Below are positions 31,369 through 41,265 of a stretch of DNA of 64,000 nucleotides, piece by piece; within the stretch, counting starts at the first letter, position 1, and each line of letters opens with the position of its first letter. This DNA is from Cyanidiococcus yangmingshanensis (taxonomy: Eukaryota > Rhodophyta > Bangiophyceae > Cyanidiales > Cyanidiaceae). The translations under genes and the position numbers were made by a program. The stretch covers positions 356,781 through 420,780 of the forward strand of contig VWRR01000018.1 in assembly GCA_013995675.1 (NCBI GenBank), given 5' to 3'. Under the pieces are notes generated by a model, which saw only the letters and a list, made by a program, of their open reading frames with translations, ran no database searches and was not told where the DNA came from.

Positions 31369-32541
31369 CGAAGCGTCGTTTGCTCTTGAGATTGGCCTGA
31401 GGCAGTCTGTCGGATTCTAGAATTTGTCGCTTTTGCTCAGACGTCACCGAGTGCCTTTCCGAAGAGCATTAGAGAGCTTGGACGCTCTAGCTGCTTTCTC
31501 GCTGGCAGATTGGCTCGCAGCAGCACGCATCCAAACTGGACCCAAAACAGGTGCCTCGCGAAAATCCAGAGTGCCATCCACGAAAGTGAATCGAGTCCGT
31601 TGTCTTCAGACCCAAAACGTTTCAGGTTTTCGATCCTGCACTTGGGGAATGATCAGGTTGCGGCACCGGACATCATCATCGGATCTTTGTAGGGCCTGGA
31701 CAATGATCTTGGCTGAGATAGCTGGCACCTCCTATTGACGTGGCTGCAATGGCAGCCGGTCGTTACAGGCGAGCGCACGCCAAGCAAATCCATTTCAGCA
31801 ATCGCAGCGAGCCGCAGCGACTCAGCCTGATCCAAGTCCAGCATCTTGCCCGCATACCCTGACGATACAAAGAAAAAGTAGCGACGTTGCATCATCTGGG
31901 ACCTATGCCTGCTTCGGATCTCGGAAATATGGTCTCTATTCGAAATTTGCGATGCATAGAAGCGGCGCATCCGTCTCGAAACAGCGACACGACAAGTCTC
32001 GTTGGATGAATTCTTCTTCTCGATCAGCATCATGCTCGGAAAAGCGGCGACTCGTGAACCCCCACGAATACACTCGCTCCAATGCGCAGGTTTCAACGTG
32101 CTACTTGCAACGGTCACTTGTATTGCTGTGTCCGCGGGGCAAATTTTAGAACGATTGAACCCATCTAGGCGCCGTCACCAACCTAGACCCTATGCAAGAT
32201 CCGTATAGACACGCCCATTGGAATCGTCATCATTTCCGGCTGCGCTCGCATACAGACACGCAACCATTAAAGACTCGCTGCTAACGATCATCGCCGCGAG
32301 GAGGCGCGCACCCAGCCTGCAGCGCGAGCGATCACGCAGGATGAAGACAAGTGGTTGTCTGCGCGCACGCACGCACGCATGGAATCGTAAACGCGATCGA
32401 TGACGAGTCCAATTTGGCGCGCTCTGTCCGCTTTTCTGGGCGCCAAACGATACACGCATACGTGCATGCATAGAAGCGTGCGTGCGTGCGTGCGCAGCTG
32501 GACTTTTGTGTGTGTGTGCGTGTGTGGTGAGTCTCGCTACG
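31369..32541. promoter_or_regulatory. Intergenic with inverted repeat before the Timeless-like gene
   Basis: No gene was recognised. The last 200 bases contain alternating purine-pyrimidine DNA and an inverted repeat, annotated separately, immediately before the start codon at 32542. Confidence 0.4.
32361..32530. repeat. GC/CA inverted repeat and TG/CG alternating tract
   Basis: A CGCACG-type tract at about 32363-32379 is the reverse complement of a GCGTGC tract at about 32476-32494, giving a potential perfect stem of about 16 bp with a loop of about 100 bases. TGTGTGTGTGCGTGTG follows at 32508-32527. Alternating purine-pyrimidine DNA of this kind can adopt Z-form or cruciform structure. Confidence 0.6.
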
Positions 32542-35500
32542 ATGCGCGTGGCACATTCGGCCGACTCAGTTGAGGATCTGCTTCATGCGGAAGCTGCAGA
32601 GGCGCTTAAACGCACCACAGGAGAAATCTTGCGTTGCTTCCATGTTCTGAGGCGGGATCAGTTTCCGGTTACGGGGCAGGGTCCGGTGCAGCGTTTTGGT
32701 GCCTCTGGTGAGACGCATCTGACCCCCACGAACGACTCTACCAAAGTGGATATTGATTTGAGGTCAGGCGGGGCGCCTCCTGTCTCTGAAACGGCCGAGG
32801 ATGACGGTAGTGCGGTTGACTGGGGTGTCCTTTTAGGTCTTGTACAGGACGTGCTCCTCTTTCTAGGCGAATGGGACGAGTGTCTCAACCCTTCGTTTGG
32901 TGATCGCGTTGGTGGCCTGGAGCCTGCCGAAACGCCGACGCTCGACTGGTATATGGGCAACCATGGTGCAGTGACCGAAGCTGGGCTTGTACCCTTAGCG
33001 GCTCGTCGAGCAGTGCTCCGGACAGGGGTACTCGAGGCTGGACTTGAGGTGTTTGCTCGCTTGGTGCCACCGTCAAGTCCTGAGGACATGATTCGATCTC
33101 AGGCGCGTCCCGAGCAACTGGAAAGATTGTTATTCGGCATCATGAAATTGATCGTCGTAATTGCGTTGCCTCTACCGGCGTCTATTTTTCGTGAAGCAGA
33201 ACAGGTCCTTGGAAAGACGACAGCTCCGAGGCAGCGGCATGGCCAAACGCTGCATGAAGGCGACGAATGGACGCAACCAACAGCCTCGTCTCTCGACGCA
33301 GCGCTCTCCGTGCGAGAGGCGCTCGAAGAGCTCCATTCAGGTGTCCTTCGTTTGGGCACCATTTTGATCCGCCAATGGACCGAGTGCAGAGATCCGGGCG
33401 TGGATGCTCCATCCTGCGCGCTGGAGTGGGTTGCGAACCTCTTCATCGGAGCAGCGAGAACATTGCCGTCTTCGTGGCCTTGCGTCGAGCTCTGCTTGCT
33501 CTTTTTCGCAACTTTTATGCGCGAGCCGACTCTTCTCGATCCACCCGTTTCCTGTCCCAGGAAGCGCATTCCAGCGGCCTTTGAACGGGAGACCCGGCAC
33601 GCTTCCCGGCGGCAAGCGATGGCTGTTGCTCAACAGCTGCTACTATTGCTGATGCGTCCCAATGAATTGGATCTCTTGCGGGTGATCCATGCGGTGGTCA
33701 TGAAAGCGCCCCACATTGGAGACGAAACCGACGCGAATGCATGCGGCACGGCTGATTCCGTCTTGAACGCGGCGTTGGAGATCTACCACGCTGCCTGGGT
33801 GCGCTTCTATCCTGCACATACTTTCGCCGCATATCTCTTCACGGAGATGCGCACCGAAGCCGATCGTCAATGGAGCAAGCTTTTCGGTACCTGGGAGCCG
33901 CTGCGAGAGAAGCTTGAGCGTGAACGAGCGCTTCGCGACCGTCAAAATAGCCTTGTTCGTCCGTCCCGCTGGGCGATGCACCGCGCAAGTGCCTGGGTTT
34001 TTGCATCTGGAGGCAGACAACTACATTCAGGCGCAGGTTCTGTTCCCGTTCGCAAGCGCGTCGCCCTAAACCCGGAGGAAGTCTGGGATGAAGTGCAACG
34101 AAATTCTTACCACGCGGGTGGGGTTCGTCAACGCGATTGGCATGGGGAGCGCGCTCGTCGGGCCGATTTGGGCCTGCTGAAGCCGGAAAACGCCGCCGCA
34201 TTCTATCACGCTCGTGGACGAGTCGGCACATTGGCACCGAGCTGGACACGTCTCGCTGCCTTGTCTTTACCTGAGCCTGAGCCCGGGCTCGGTCAACAAA
34301 CTGCTCCTACGGGTGGCGCTTCCAGCGAAGCCCAGGATGCAGCAACATCGTGGCGGCTCTGGACCCGAGAGGCCGGCCTCGCCATGTATGAACTGGGGCG
34401 TTATGGCATGAGCCAGCTGGAGCGTGCCGCCCAAGATGCGTCAATGCCGCCATGGACAGAGCTGACGGCATTTCTCGAGCTCTCTTCTGCAGCCCTTGAG
34501 TTGCACTTTTGGGAGCAAGCTACACGGATCGTTGCCCCTTTCGAATGCGAGCGCTCCCGAGCCGTCCTCTTGTTGCTGGGAGGATACAGCTACGGACCGC
34601 TGCCTGATGATCTCAGTGCCTGGCCGTCGCTTCACACCACGAGTGCTACCCGTGATGCGACAATTGTCGAGACGCTGCATCGTCAGCTCACCCGGTGGCT
34701 CTATCATCGGCATGTCCCTGACGCCATGGATGAAGGTCCGCAGACGGGTTGTGATCCGTCCGCTGATGGACTGGTGATGGAACACTCGGATCTGGAATGG
34801 CAGCGCGCCTTTATAGACCTGCTGCTTAGCGATCGAGCATTGCAGGCAACTTTGCGAATACTCTCTGCAGCCATGCAGGCGCGTAAGAAACAGTCGCGAC
34901 GACAGCCGCTGGAGACGGATGATCTCTACGATGACCACGAAGACGTGGACGAAACAGGTCCTGATTGCTTGCCCGTCGCTCGGTCGGTGCCCTTCGAAAC
35001 CATGATGCGATTTGTGTTTCTTCAGTGGCGAGCCCTGATCGCTGAAGTCGACGGTCTCCGACGCCTCCGCTCGTTTTGGTGCACTCATCGGGCCGCGGTC
35101 ATCTCACTACCTCGACTGATTCAACAGTTCGACGGCCGCCGATGTTCACGCCTCCATTTAGACCAAGTCATCAGTATGGTGTGGTTTCTCTGGTTTATCA
35201 GCCGGAACGTGCTCAGCGTTTCTGGTATGGATGACGTGGCTGAGTCGACTGCTCTGGCGCAGGAGCTGCAGCGAGGCATCTGCGAGATGCCGCGTCTGGG
35301 ACACTGCCTCCTGCTCCCGCTCCATGAGGCACTTGTGAATACCTGGCCGGCGATGCTCTATCGCACCAGCGGATGGCTGCGTGCTCTCGACCTGTTGCAG
35401 CAGGTCTGGTCTGTTTCAACGGCAGACTCGGACCGGAGCACTGCGGCACCGCCACACATGTTCACCTGGCATGCCGTGCTTGTGTGTGCTGCAGCCTTCG

Positions 35501-36069
35501 AGCGAAGCGCAGAAAAAAATCACCGCCAGCAGGGTGCGCTCCATAGGCAGAGAACCACGTCGTCCTCGTCGCTGCAGGATATCGTCCAGTTGGGTCTATC
35601 GCTTGCACGTGCCTGGCAACATCAGGTCGTTGCTCGACCGCTCGTGGTGGTCGAGGCACTCGCCGCGCTAAGGACGTCTGGCAGGTCTCGCTCCACCCGA
35701 GCACCAACTCGATTGATTCGTCATCGCCACCAGGATTCGATCGAGGAGAACGGCCACGAACCCGAGTCCGATCACGCGAAACTGACGCCGACACGAGGAC
35801 GTGCCACTTCGGTCGCGAGCTCCTCAGCCGGTGCTGTTGGCGGACCAGCGACCGCAAGGGACACGTCTAGGAGCGCCGAGCTCCAAACCTCTGTGGAGAC
35901 AACTCGATCGTCGTCGCAAAGCCCCCAAGCCAGGCATGTGTCGTCTCGTCGGGTTTGCACAGTGTTGCGTTCGGACACCAGCGACACGTCATTATCAGGC
36001 CAGTATCCAGGCATGGTCACCGGTTGCTTCGCTGGGCGCATGCGGGATCGAAATGGCCGCCTATGGTAG
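32542..36069 (+). CDS. Timeless/Tof1/Swi1-like replication-fork protection protein (tentative)
   Basis: The first ATG of the frame is at 32542 and gives about 1,175 residues, close to Timeless length. The N-terminal block has the order expected of Timeless: an Arg-rich helix with VLRTGVLEAGLEVFARLV, then LERLLFGIMKLIVVIALPLP, resembling the conserved KLLVNLTxPxE region, then further armadillo-like helices. A middle segment, RQNSLVRPSRWAMHRASAW, sits where Timeless has its Arg-His-Ser-Arg-Phe motif, but the motif itself is altered. The protein is helical for about 1,000 residues and ends in a basic Ser/Thr-rich tail. Timeless with Tipin holds helicase and polymerase together at forks. The assignment is from pattern only; another HEAT/armadillo protein is possible. 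Confidence 0.5.
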   Translation: MRVAHSADSVEDLLHAEAAEALKRTTGEILRCFHVLRRDQFPVTGQGPVQRFGASGETHLTPTNDSTKVDIDLRSGGAPPVSETAEDDGSAVDWGVLLGLVQDVLLFLGEWDECLNPSFGDRVGGLEPAETPTLDWYMGNHGAVTEAGLVPLAARRAVLRTGVLEAGLEVFARLVPPSSPEDMIRSQARPEQLERLLFGIMKLIVVIALPLPASIFREAEQVLGKTTAPRQRHGQTLHEGDEWTQPTASSLDAALSVREALEELHSGVLRLGTILIRQWTECRDPGVDAPSCALEWVANLFIGAARTLPSSWPCVELCLLFFATFMREPTLLDPPVSCPRKRIPAAFERETRHASRRQAMAVAQQLLLLLMRPNELDLLRVIHAVVMKAPHIGDETDANACGTADSVLNAALEIYHAAWVRFYPAHTFAAYLFTEMRTEADRQWSKLFGTWEPLREKLERERALRDRQNSLVRPSRWAMHRASAWVFASGGRQLHSGAGSVPVRKRVALNPEEVWDEVQRNSYHAGGVRQRDWHGERARRADLGLLKPENAAAFYHARGRVGTLAPSWTRLAALSLPEPEPGLGQQTAPTGGASSEAQDAATSWRLWTREAGLAMYELGRYGMSQLERAAQDASMPPWTELTAFLELSSAALELHFWEQATRIVAPFECERSRAVLLLLGGYSYGPLPDDLSAWPSLHTTSATRDATIVETLHRQLTRWLYHRHVPDAMDEGPQTGCDPSADGLVMEHSDLEWQRAFIDLLLSDRALQATLRILSAAMQARKKQSRRQPLETDDLYDDHEDVDETGPDCLPVARSVPFETMMRFVFLQWRALIAEVDGLRRLRSFWCTHRAAVISLPRLIQQFDGRRCSRLHLDQVISMVWFLWFISRNVLSVSGMDDVAESTALAQELQRGICEMPRLGHCLLLPLHEALVNTWPAMLYRTSGWLRALDLLQQVWSVSTADSDRSTAAPPHMFTWHAVLVCAAAFERSAEKNHRQQGALHRQRTTSSSSLQDIVQLGLSLARAWQHQVVARPLVVVEALAALRTSGRSRSTRAPTRLIRHRHQDSIEENGHEPESDHAKLTPTRGRATSVASSSAGAVGGPATARDTSRSAELQTSVETTRSSSQSPQARHVSSRRVCTVLRSDTSDTSLSGQYPGMVTGCFAGRMRDRNGRLW

Positions 36070-36475
36070 TTTTGGGACAGCGCCAACGGCAACTTTGGAG
36101 GCCCCGTCCGCCCAGACCACACCGTTGTAAGCTCGATTCGTGCATTGCTTCTGCATCATGGCGGAACCCGCCCTGCAGAGCAATTCTGGTCCCACGTTCG
36201 TTTGCCCCCAAGGAAAAAACGAAGCGAGTCCTCCATGAGCAGTCGCGCACGGTGCATGAAGCCGGAGCAGGATACGGAATTCTCAAAGGCGCTCCCTTTC
36301 CAACCATTCTTTCTAGGGCGGTTTGCGTTACTAGTCTCGCTTTACGTTTTGCGGCAAAAGATTATTGGCCTATCCGGATCCTGCCCATATCCATCATTGC
36401 GTACTCGAATGAAAATCATGATCGGGGCAAGTCTCGTCGCCTCGCCGATGCGGTATGCGGCGTTGTGTATGAACG
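36070..36475. other. Intergenic, convergent
   Basis: About 400 bases lie between the 3' ends of the Timeless-like and aspartokinase genes. Nothing was recognised. Confidence 0.4.
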
Positions 36476-38231
36476 TTAGACGACCCCTTGAATTGGCGAG
36501 CTCGTCGCAGCAGCGATTGTTGCACTAGGTGTCCCATTGTTGCCCGACACGTTGTCGAAGAACTCCTCATGAAGGGCACGCACTGCCGTGATCGCCTCGT
36601 CGTTGTGGACGACCATGCTGATATTGAATTTGGATGCTCCCTGGGAGATCATCTGTACCTCAATGCGCTGCTCGTGCAGCGCGTTCATGGCCCTCGCCAG
36701 AATCTCACTGCTTCGCCGCACGTTGCTGATGATGCTGATGATGGCGCGCCCGGAGCTGAAACTCACTTGAGCGATCTGTTCGAGCTCTTTGCAGATGCGC
36801 TGTTGGCGGTTCGTGTCGCAGGCGTTGGCGTCCAGTGTCAGCGACAAGCTGACCTCCGAGGTTGCAATCACATCGACGCTGAGCTGATGAGTGGCGAAGC
36901 ACGCAAACACTCGGGCCAGAAAGCCATACGCACCGAGCATTCTTGTTGAGACGATATCGACGAGTTGCACGCCACGTTTCACGCTCAGGGCAGTGACCGG
37001 TCTCTCGCTCGGCAGTGACTCACGTCGTAGGATGACTGTCCCTGGAGCCTCTGGATTGTAAGAGTTCTTCACCCGCACTGGGATATTGAAACGCATGGCG
37101 GGTTGCATCGCTACCGGGTGCAACACCTTGGCACCAAAGTACGCGAGTTCGGCCGCCTCCTCGAAGGACATGTCCGCGACTGGAATCGCATTCGGTACCA
37201 GACGTGGATCCGTGGTCATGATGCCGTCCACATCCTTCCAAACCTGTACTTCCGTCGTCGCCAGGGCCGCTCCGAGCGTTGTCGCTGTCAGGTCCGATCC
37301 GCCACGTCCAAGAGTTGTCACGTGGCCTTCGCAATCCTTGGCAATAAAGCCAGTGATGACCGCCAATGTTTGACTACCGACAACGCGTTGAAAAAATCCA
37401 CGAATATGGTCGTAGGTCTCTTCGAGGATCTCAGCGTTCTGAAAGTTCGAGTCCGTGCGAAACCCCACATCAAATGCGTCAAACGCTCGAGCCGGCAATC
37501 CTTCGTTGTACAGCAGATGGGCTGCGAAAATGCGGACAGAGAGGCGCTCTCCGAACGAAACCAAATAGTCTCGAGTCCGAGGCGATAGCTCCCGGATAAA
37601 CTTCACTCCCATGAGCAGCTGGTCCAGTTGCATCAACAGCGGATCCACCAGCGCCTCTCGGTCCAGACCAAGTGCATCGCACACTGCGTAGGCCCGATTC
37701 CGAACACTCGTCGAGTCGACAACACCGTCACGCAACGCGGCCTCGCCCGCAGCGATCAGCTCGTTGGTGGTCGACCCCATCGCAGATAGCACAATCACCG
37801 GATACTGACGAGACAGTTCGATTTGTCGATGCACCAGTTGCGCCACCTGACGAACGCGTTCCGCATCGGCGATCGAGGAACCGCCAAACTTGCAGACCAC
37901 CCGGTCGTAACGAACACTGGCCGATTCAGGTGCGTGCGACGTTGCGTCAGCACTTAGACCATCCTCCAGCCGTTTGCTCGACGTGTCTGCTCTCTGGGCA
38001 GCAGACACCAGCGTTGTCGCATGTCGCACCTGCCTAGCGACCTGAACCTGGCCTCGTCGCCGTTCTCGTGGTACTGCAGCGCGTAACGAAAAACGCTGAC
38101 CCTCGAACGCGCACACAGCGTGTCGTCCCTACGCGTGCCCGTTCTCCTGCGTCAGCAACTGACAAAGTACTTGTCCCAGTAGGTGACACGATATATCCGA
38201 GATCTTTTAAAGTCAAAAGATCAGGCTTCAT
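36476..38231 (-). CDS. Plastid monofunctional aspartokinase, start region needs a +1 frame change
   Basis: Aspartokinase phosphorylates aspartate, the entry to Lys, Thr, Met and Ile synthesis. The kinase signature VCKFGGSSIAD is followed by IVLSAMGSTTNELI, SFGERLSVRIFA, VITGFIAKDCEGHVTTLGRGGSDLTAT and WKDVDGIMTTDPR. Two C-terminal ACT-like regions (VDIVSTRMLGAYGFLARVF and ISIISNVRRSSEILARAM) suggest feedback control, usually by lysine in monofunctional enzymes. The kinase frame has no ATG before its core: it opens after a TAG at about 38131. An ATG at 38231 begins a leader in the preceding frame, and joining the two requires a +1 change between 38131 and 38036. The leader is basic and Ser/Thr/Arg-rich, compatible with a plastid transit peptide. 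A small intron is an alternative. Confidence 0.88.
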
Positions 38232-39155
38232 TCGGTTTTCTTTCCCTGGAGTCTGTAACAGACAGGTGTCGTCTCTCTGTCGGCACTTGCGCGTTTCGAG
38301 GCGAAGCTGTCGCTGCACTGGAAATGGCCCGCGTGGGCGTCGCCGTCGACCACGTTCGTCGTTTCTTTCTCGCTTGCTTTCATCCCGTTCCAAGGCCCAT
38401 TGATTCGTGAATGATTCATGACTCGATTATCCATTGCTTCTTTTTGTTTGGATCCTCTGCAATTTGATCGATGTTGCTCATAGATACTTGACCTCTTTCT
38501 TGAGTCATGAATGATTCATGACTCGATTATCCATTGCTTCTTTTTGTTTGGATCCCCTTCAAATCCGATCGATGTTGCTCATAGATACTTGACCTCTTTC
38601 TTGATTCATGGATGTTTGGTGGTTCATTCATCAAGGATTATCGTTCCCGGCTTGCTCGTGTATCGGCTAGGAGGCGAACGCATCGAGACTCAATACAATC
38701 CGCATCAAAAGCGACCTGAGTCGTACTATCTATGATAGACGGGTTTTATATGGACAAATGTAGTGCAACGATGGTGATTCGTACTGTAGGAGCGTGATGT
38801 CATTGACTGTTTCCGCATGATATCTCGTGTTCAGTAGGTCAAGAAAGCACATTTCGAATTCGTGCATGGTTTTGGTGTCGACGGATGCGTAGGGGATAGG
38901 CGGCATTGAGTGTCTACTTATGATTGGAAGATGACCACGCTAGTCTGCTGTATACAAACCCAAGCGTTGTTCATAGATAATGATAAGTACGCACCAGTGA
39001 CTGGAGGATTGCCGATGTGGTACTTCCCTGACGATATAGATCGGTCATTTTTCAATAAAGACACTCCAATCTAGATGGTATGGATGTTTCGGACTAGACT
39101 CTGAACGTTTCCAGTAGCAGCATAGTGGAACTGTATCGCGGACGTCTTTGAGGGC
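38232..39155. promoter_or_regulatory. Divergent intergenic region with 100-bp tandem repeat
   Basis: This gap should contain the promoters of aspartokinase (minus) and the SLP phosphatase (plus). It holds the tandem repeat annotated separately and is AT-rich from about 38410 to 39100. Confidence 0.45.
38411..38610. repeat. 100-bp tandem duplication
   Basis: Copies at 38411-38510 and 38511-38610 both begin ATGATTCATGACTCGATTAT and end in TGACCTCTTTCTTGA plus TCATG. They differ mainly in a short block, CTCTGCAATTTG versus CCCTTCAAATCCG. Each copy carries the palindrome-like word TGAATGATTCATGA. The duplication is recent, given how little the copies differ. Confidence 0.9.
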
Positions 39156-40430
39156 ATGCTGGACGAGCAGCTCGAGAGGGCGCCGCTGCATGGCTGCGTT
39201 TCGAGACTGCAAACTAGTCGGCATACCGCTGAGCCAGTCTCTTCGTCGATGGCTCACGGTCGGCAAGTACAAGTCGACTGGACGCAAACTGCTGTCGGCG
39301 CTATTCAGCGACTGCAACAGGGTTTTCTCTGGTCGTTCTGGAGAGCACGTGAAGCCTGGGCAAGCAGCAGTGGGGTGCAGTCGTATGTGCGGCGGCCCGC
39401 GGTACGACGACTCGTAGCACTCGGTGACGTGCACGGTGACCTGAACGCTCTGAAAAAGTGTCTGCGTCTGGCAGATGTGATCAATGAGCGAGATGAATGG
39501 ACGGGTGCTGGTACGGTTGTAGTTCAGGTGGGTGACATTTTTGATCGCGGCGACGCTGAACGGGCTGTGTTACACTTTCTCGACGCGCTGGATCGTCTCG
39601 CGCACGGCAGTGGTGGCGCTGTCTATCGGTTGCTTGGAAACCACGAGATCATGAATGTGGATCTGGACTTTCGGTACGTTACTCCAGGGGGGTTTGCAGA
39701 GTTCCGACGTCGGGATCGGGAGCTCGCCGGGCGAGCCCTCGAAAAGGCTTACCGGACTCTTCCACCAGCGTATCGGCAGCGTGTGCGAGCGCTGCCACCA
39801 GAAAAGCGAGCACGGGCCTTGGCGCTCGCACCGGGTTGTCCCACAGCTCGTCTGCTGGCGGAGCGTGGCCTTTTGGTACTCATCATCGGTGACACGCTCT
39901 TTGTGCACGGCGGCCTTCGACCCGAGCATGTAGCGTACGGCCTGGAGCGCCTGAATGCGGAGACTTGGGCTTGGATGGAACGATGCGAGGCCCTGAACGT
40001 GCTCGTTCCGCCGAGGGCATGGCGACCAGGGACGGGCACGCGAGACCCTGGTGAGCGTCCCTGCACGACAGCCGCCGCCTCTGCTGACTCGCCGACTGCG
40101 GGCGTGGTGCCCAAGCCTGTGTTTCTGCAGGGTTCTCGTTCGCCAATATGGATGCGAAGCTATTCCGTTCCACATCTGCGGTCTGGTTCGGATGCGTGTC
40201 GTGAGCTTGAACGAACGTTACGCTGTGCTGGGGTCCGGCGAATGGTTGTCGGTCATACACCGCAGCCACTGATCACTGGCGCGTGTCGTGGTCGCGTCTG
40301 GCGAGTGGACACCGGCATGAGCGCTGCTTACGGTGGTGTCACAGAAGTTTTAGAAATCACCATATCCCACGGTGTGAGAATCATAACGGATCATGGGGAG
40401 GTGAAGGCAGGTCATAGACTTGTGCCCTAG
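39156..40430 (+). CDS. Shewanella-like protein phosphatase (SLP, calcineurin-like metallophosphoesterase)
   Basis: SLPs are PPP-family serine/threonine or tyrosine phosphatases found in bacteria, plants and algae. All metal-binding blocks are present in order: LGDVHGD (residues 89-95), QVGDIFDRGD, LLGNHEIMN, FVHGGL and VVGHTP. SLPs typically have VGDIFDRG in place of the PP1/PP2A form and carry an insert between GNHE and the later histidines; here that insert (RYVTPGGFAEFRRRDRELAGRA and following) is long, as in the family. The protein is 424 residues with an uncharged-to-basic leader of about 80 that might direct it to an organelle. The ATG at 39156 is the first in frame. Enzyme class is firm; substrate and location are unknown. 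Confidence 0.9.
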   Translation: MLDEQLERAPLHGCVSRLQTSRHTAEPVSSSMAHGRQVQVDWTQTAVGAIQRLQQGFLWSFWRAREAWASSSGVQSYVRRPAVRRLVALGDVHGDLNALKKCLRLADVINERDEWTGAGTVVVQVGDIFDRGDAERAVLHFLDALDRLAHGSGGAVYRLLGNHEIMNVDLDFRYVTPGGFAEFRRRDRELAGRALEKAYRTLPPAYRQRVRALPPEKRARALALAPGCPTARLLAERGLLVLIIGDTLFVHGGLRPEHVAYGLERLNAETWAWMERCEALNVLVPPRAWRPGTGTRDPGERPCTTAAASADSPTAGVVPKPVFLQGSRSPIWMRSYSVPHLRSGSDACRELERTLRCAGVRRMVVGHTPQPLITGACRGRVWRVDTGMSAAYGGVTEVLEITISHGVRIITDHGEVKAGHRLVP

Positions 40431-41265
40431 ATGCGTCTCAAGGCCTCGCGCCGACCATGGCTAGGGATTTTCGGTCGACGTGGTACTTGTTTTCGGATGC
40501 GCCTCATGGCTGTAGCAGCCACGACGAGGTGAGCACGCGTACCCGTATGCGGCGAGCCTTCTCTCCGCTGTAACCGGTGCCGGCAAAACTCCCCATTCGT
40601 ATGGCGCTGATCGGAACTCCCTCCAGTGGACCGTGTCGTGGTTCGTTTGCTCTGAATCCTAGGGGCGCGTCCAATCCACACACGTTTGTCGCTCCAGGAG
40701 GCATCCCGTCATTAACGTCATCGCTGTATGGGTCATCTCTGCATGGATCCCATGCGACGCCATGTGCAGAGATTTATTCAGCATGAAGGTGATCGTGACG
40801 CAAGTGGAGCAACCACCGTCGGGAATCGATGTTCACGGGTTCGTATCACGATGCTGATTGCTAGAAAGCGAATGCTTCCTTTCCAGATCGATCCAGCAGA
40901 ACAGGACGCAAAAGCGGTGGCCATACATGGGGTCGCCTTGGTGAGGGATCTCGGCACCTCTGATCAAAGGGGCGCCAATTCCGAATGATTGGCACCCCGC
41001 TGGTCCGTGGATACGAACCTCGTCCGTGCGCGGCGCCAGCGCGGGGGGCTGACCTTTCCTTGTTGCCGATTTGCCACCGTGTTTGTCGCAACGCATTCCG
41101 AGCAGCTCTTCATAAATGGTCCTCGTTTACAAATACCGGAGATGTTTGTTCCATTCTGTTGGGCGAATCCGAGTCCTGGTTGCGATCTCGTCTTCCGAAT
41201 GCGCTCAAGGCGTTCCGCGGGATGCTGCTGTTGCCAGTGGTTGGCGACACGTCGACAGCATCGCA
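40431..41265. other. Intergenic, convergent
   Basis: This gap lies between the 3' ends of the SLP and mercuric reductase genes. Short frames on both strands overlap each other and show no family features. Nothing else was recognised. Confidence 0.4.
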
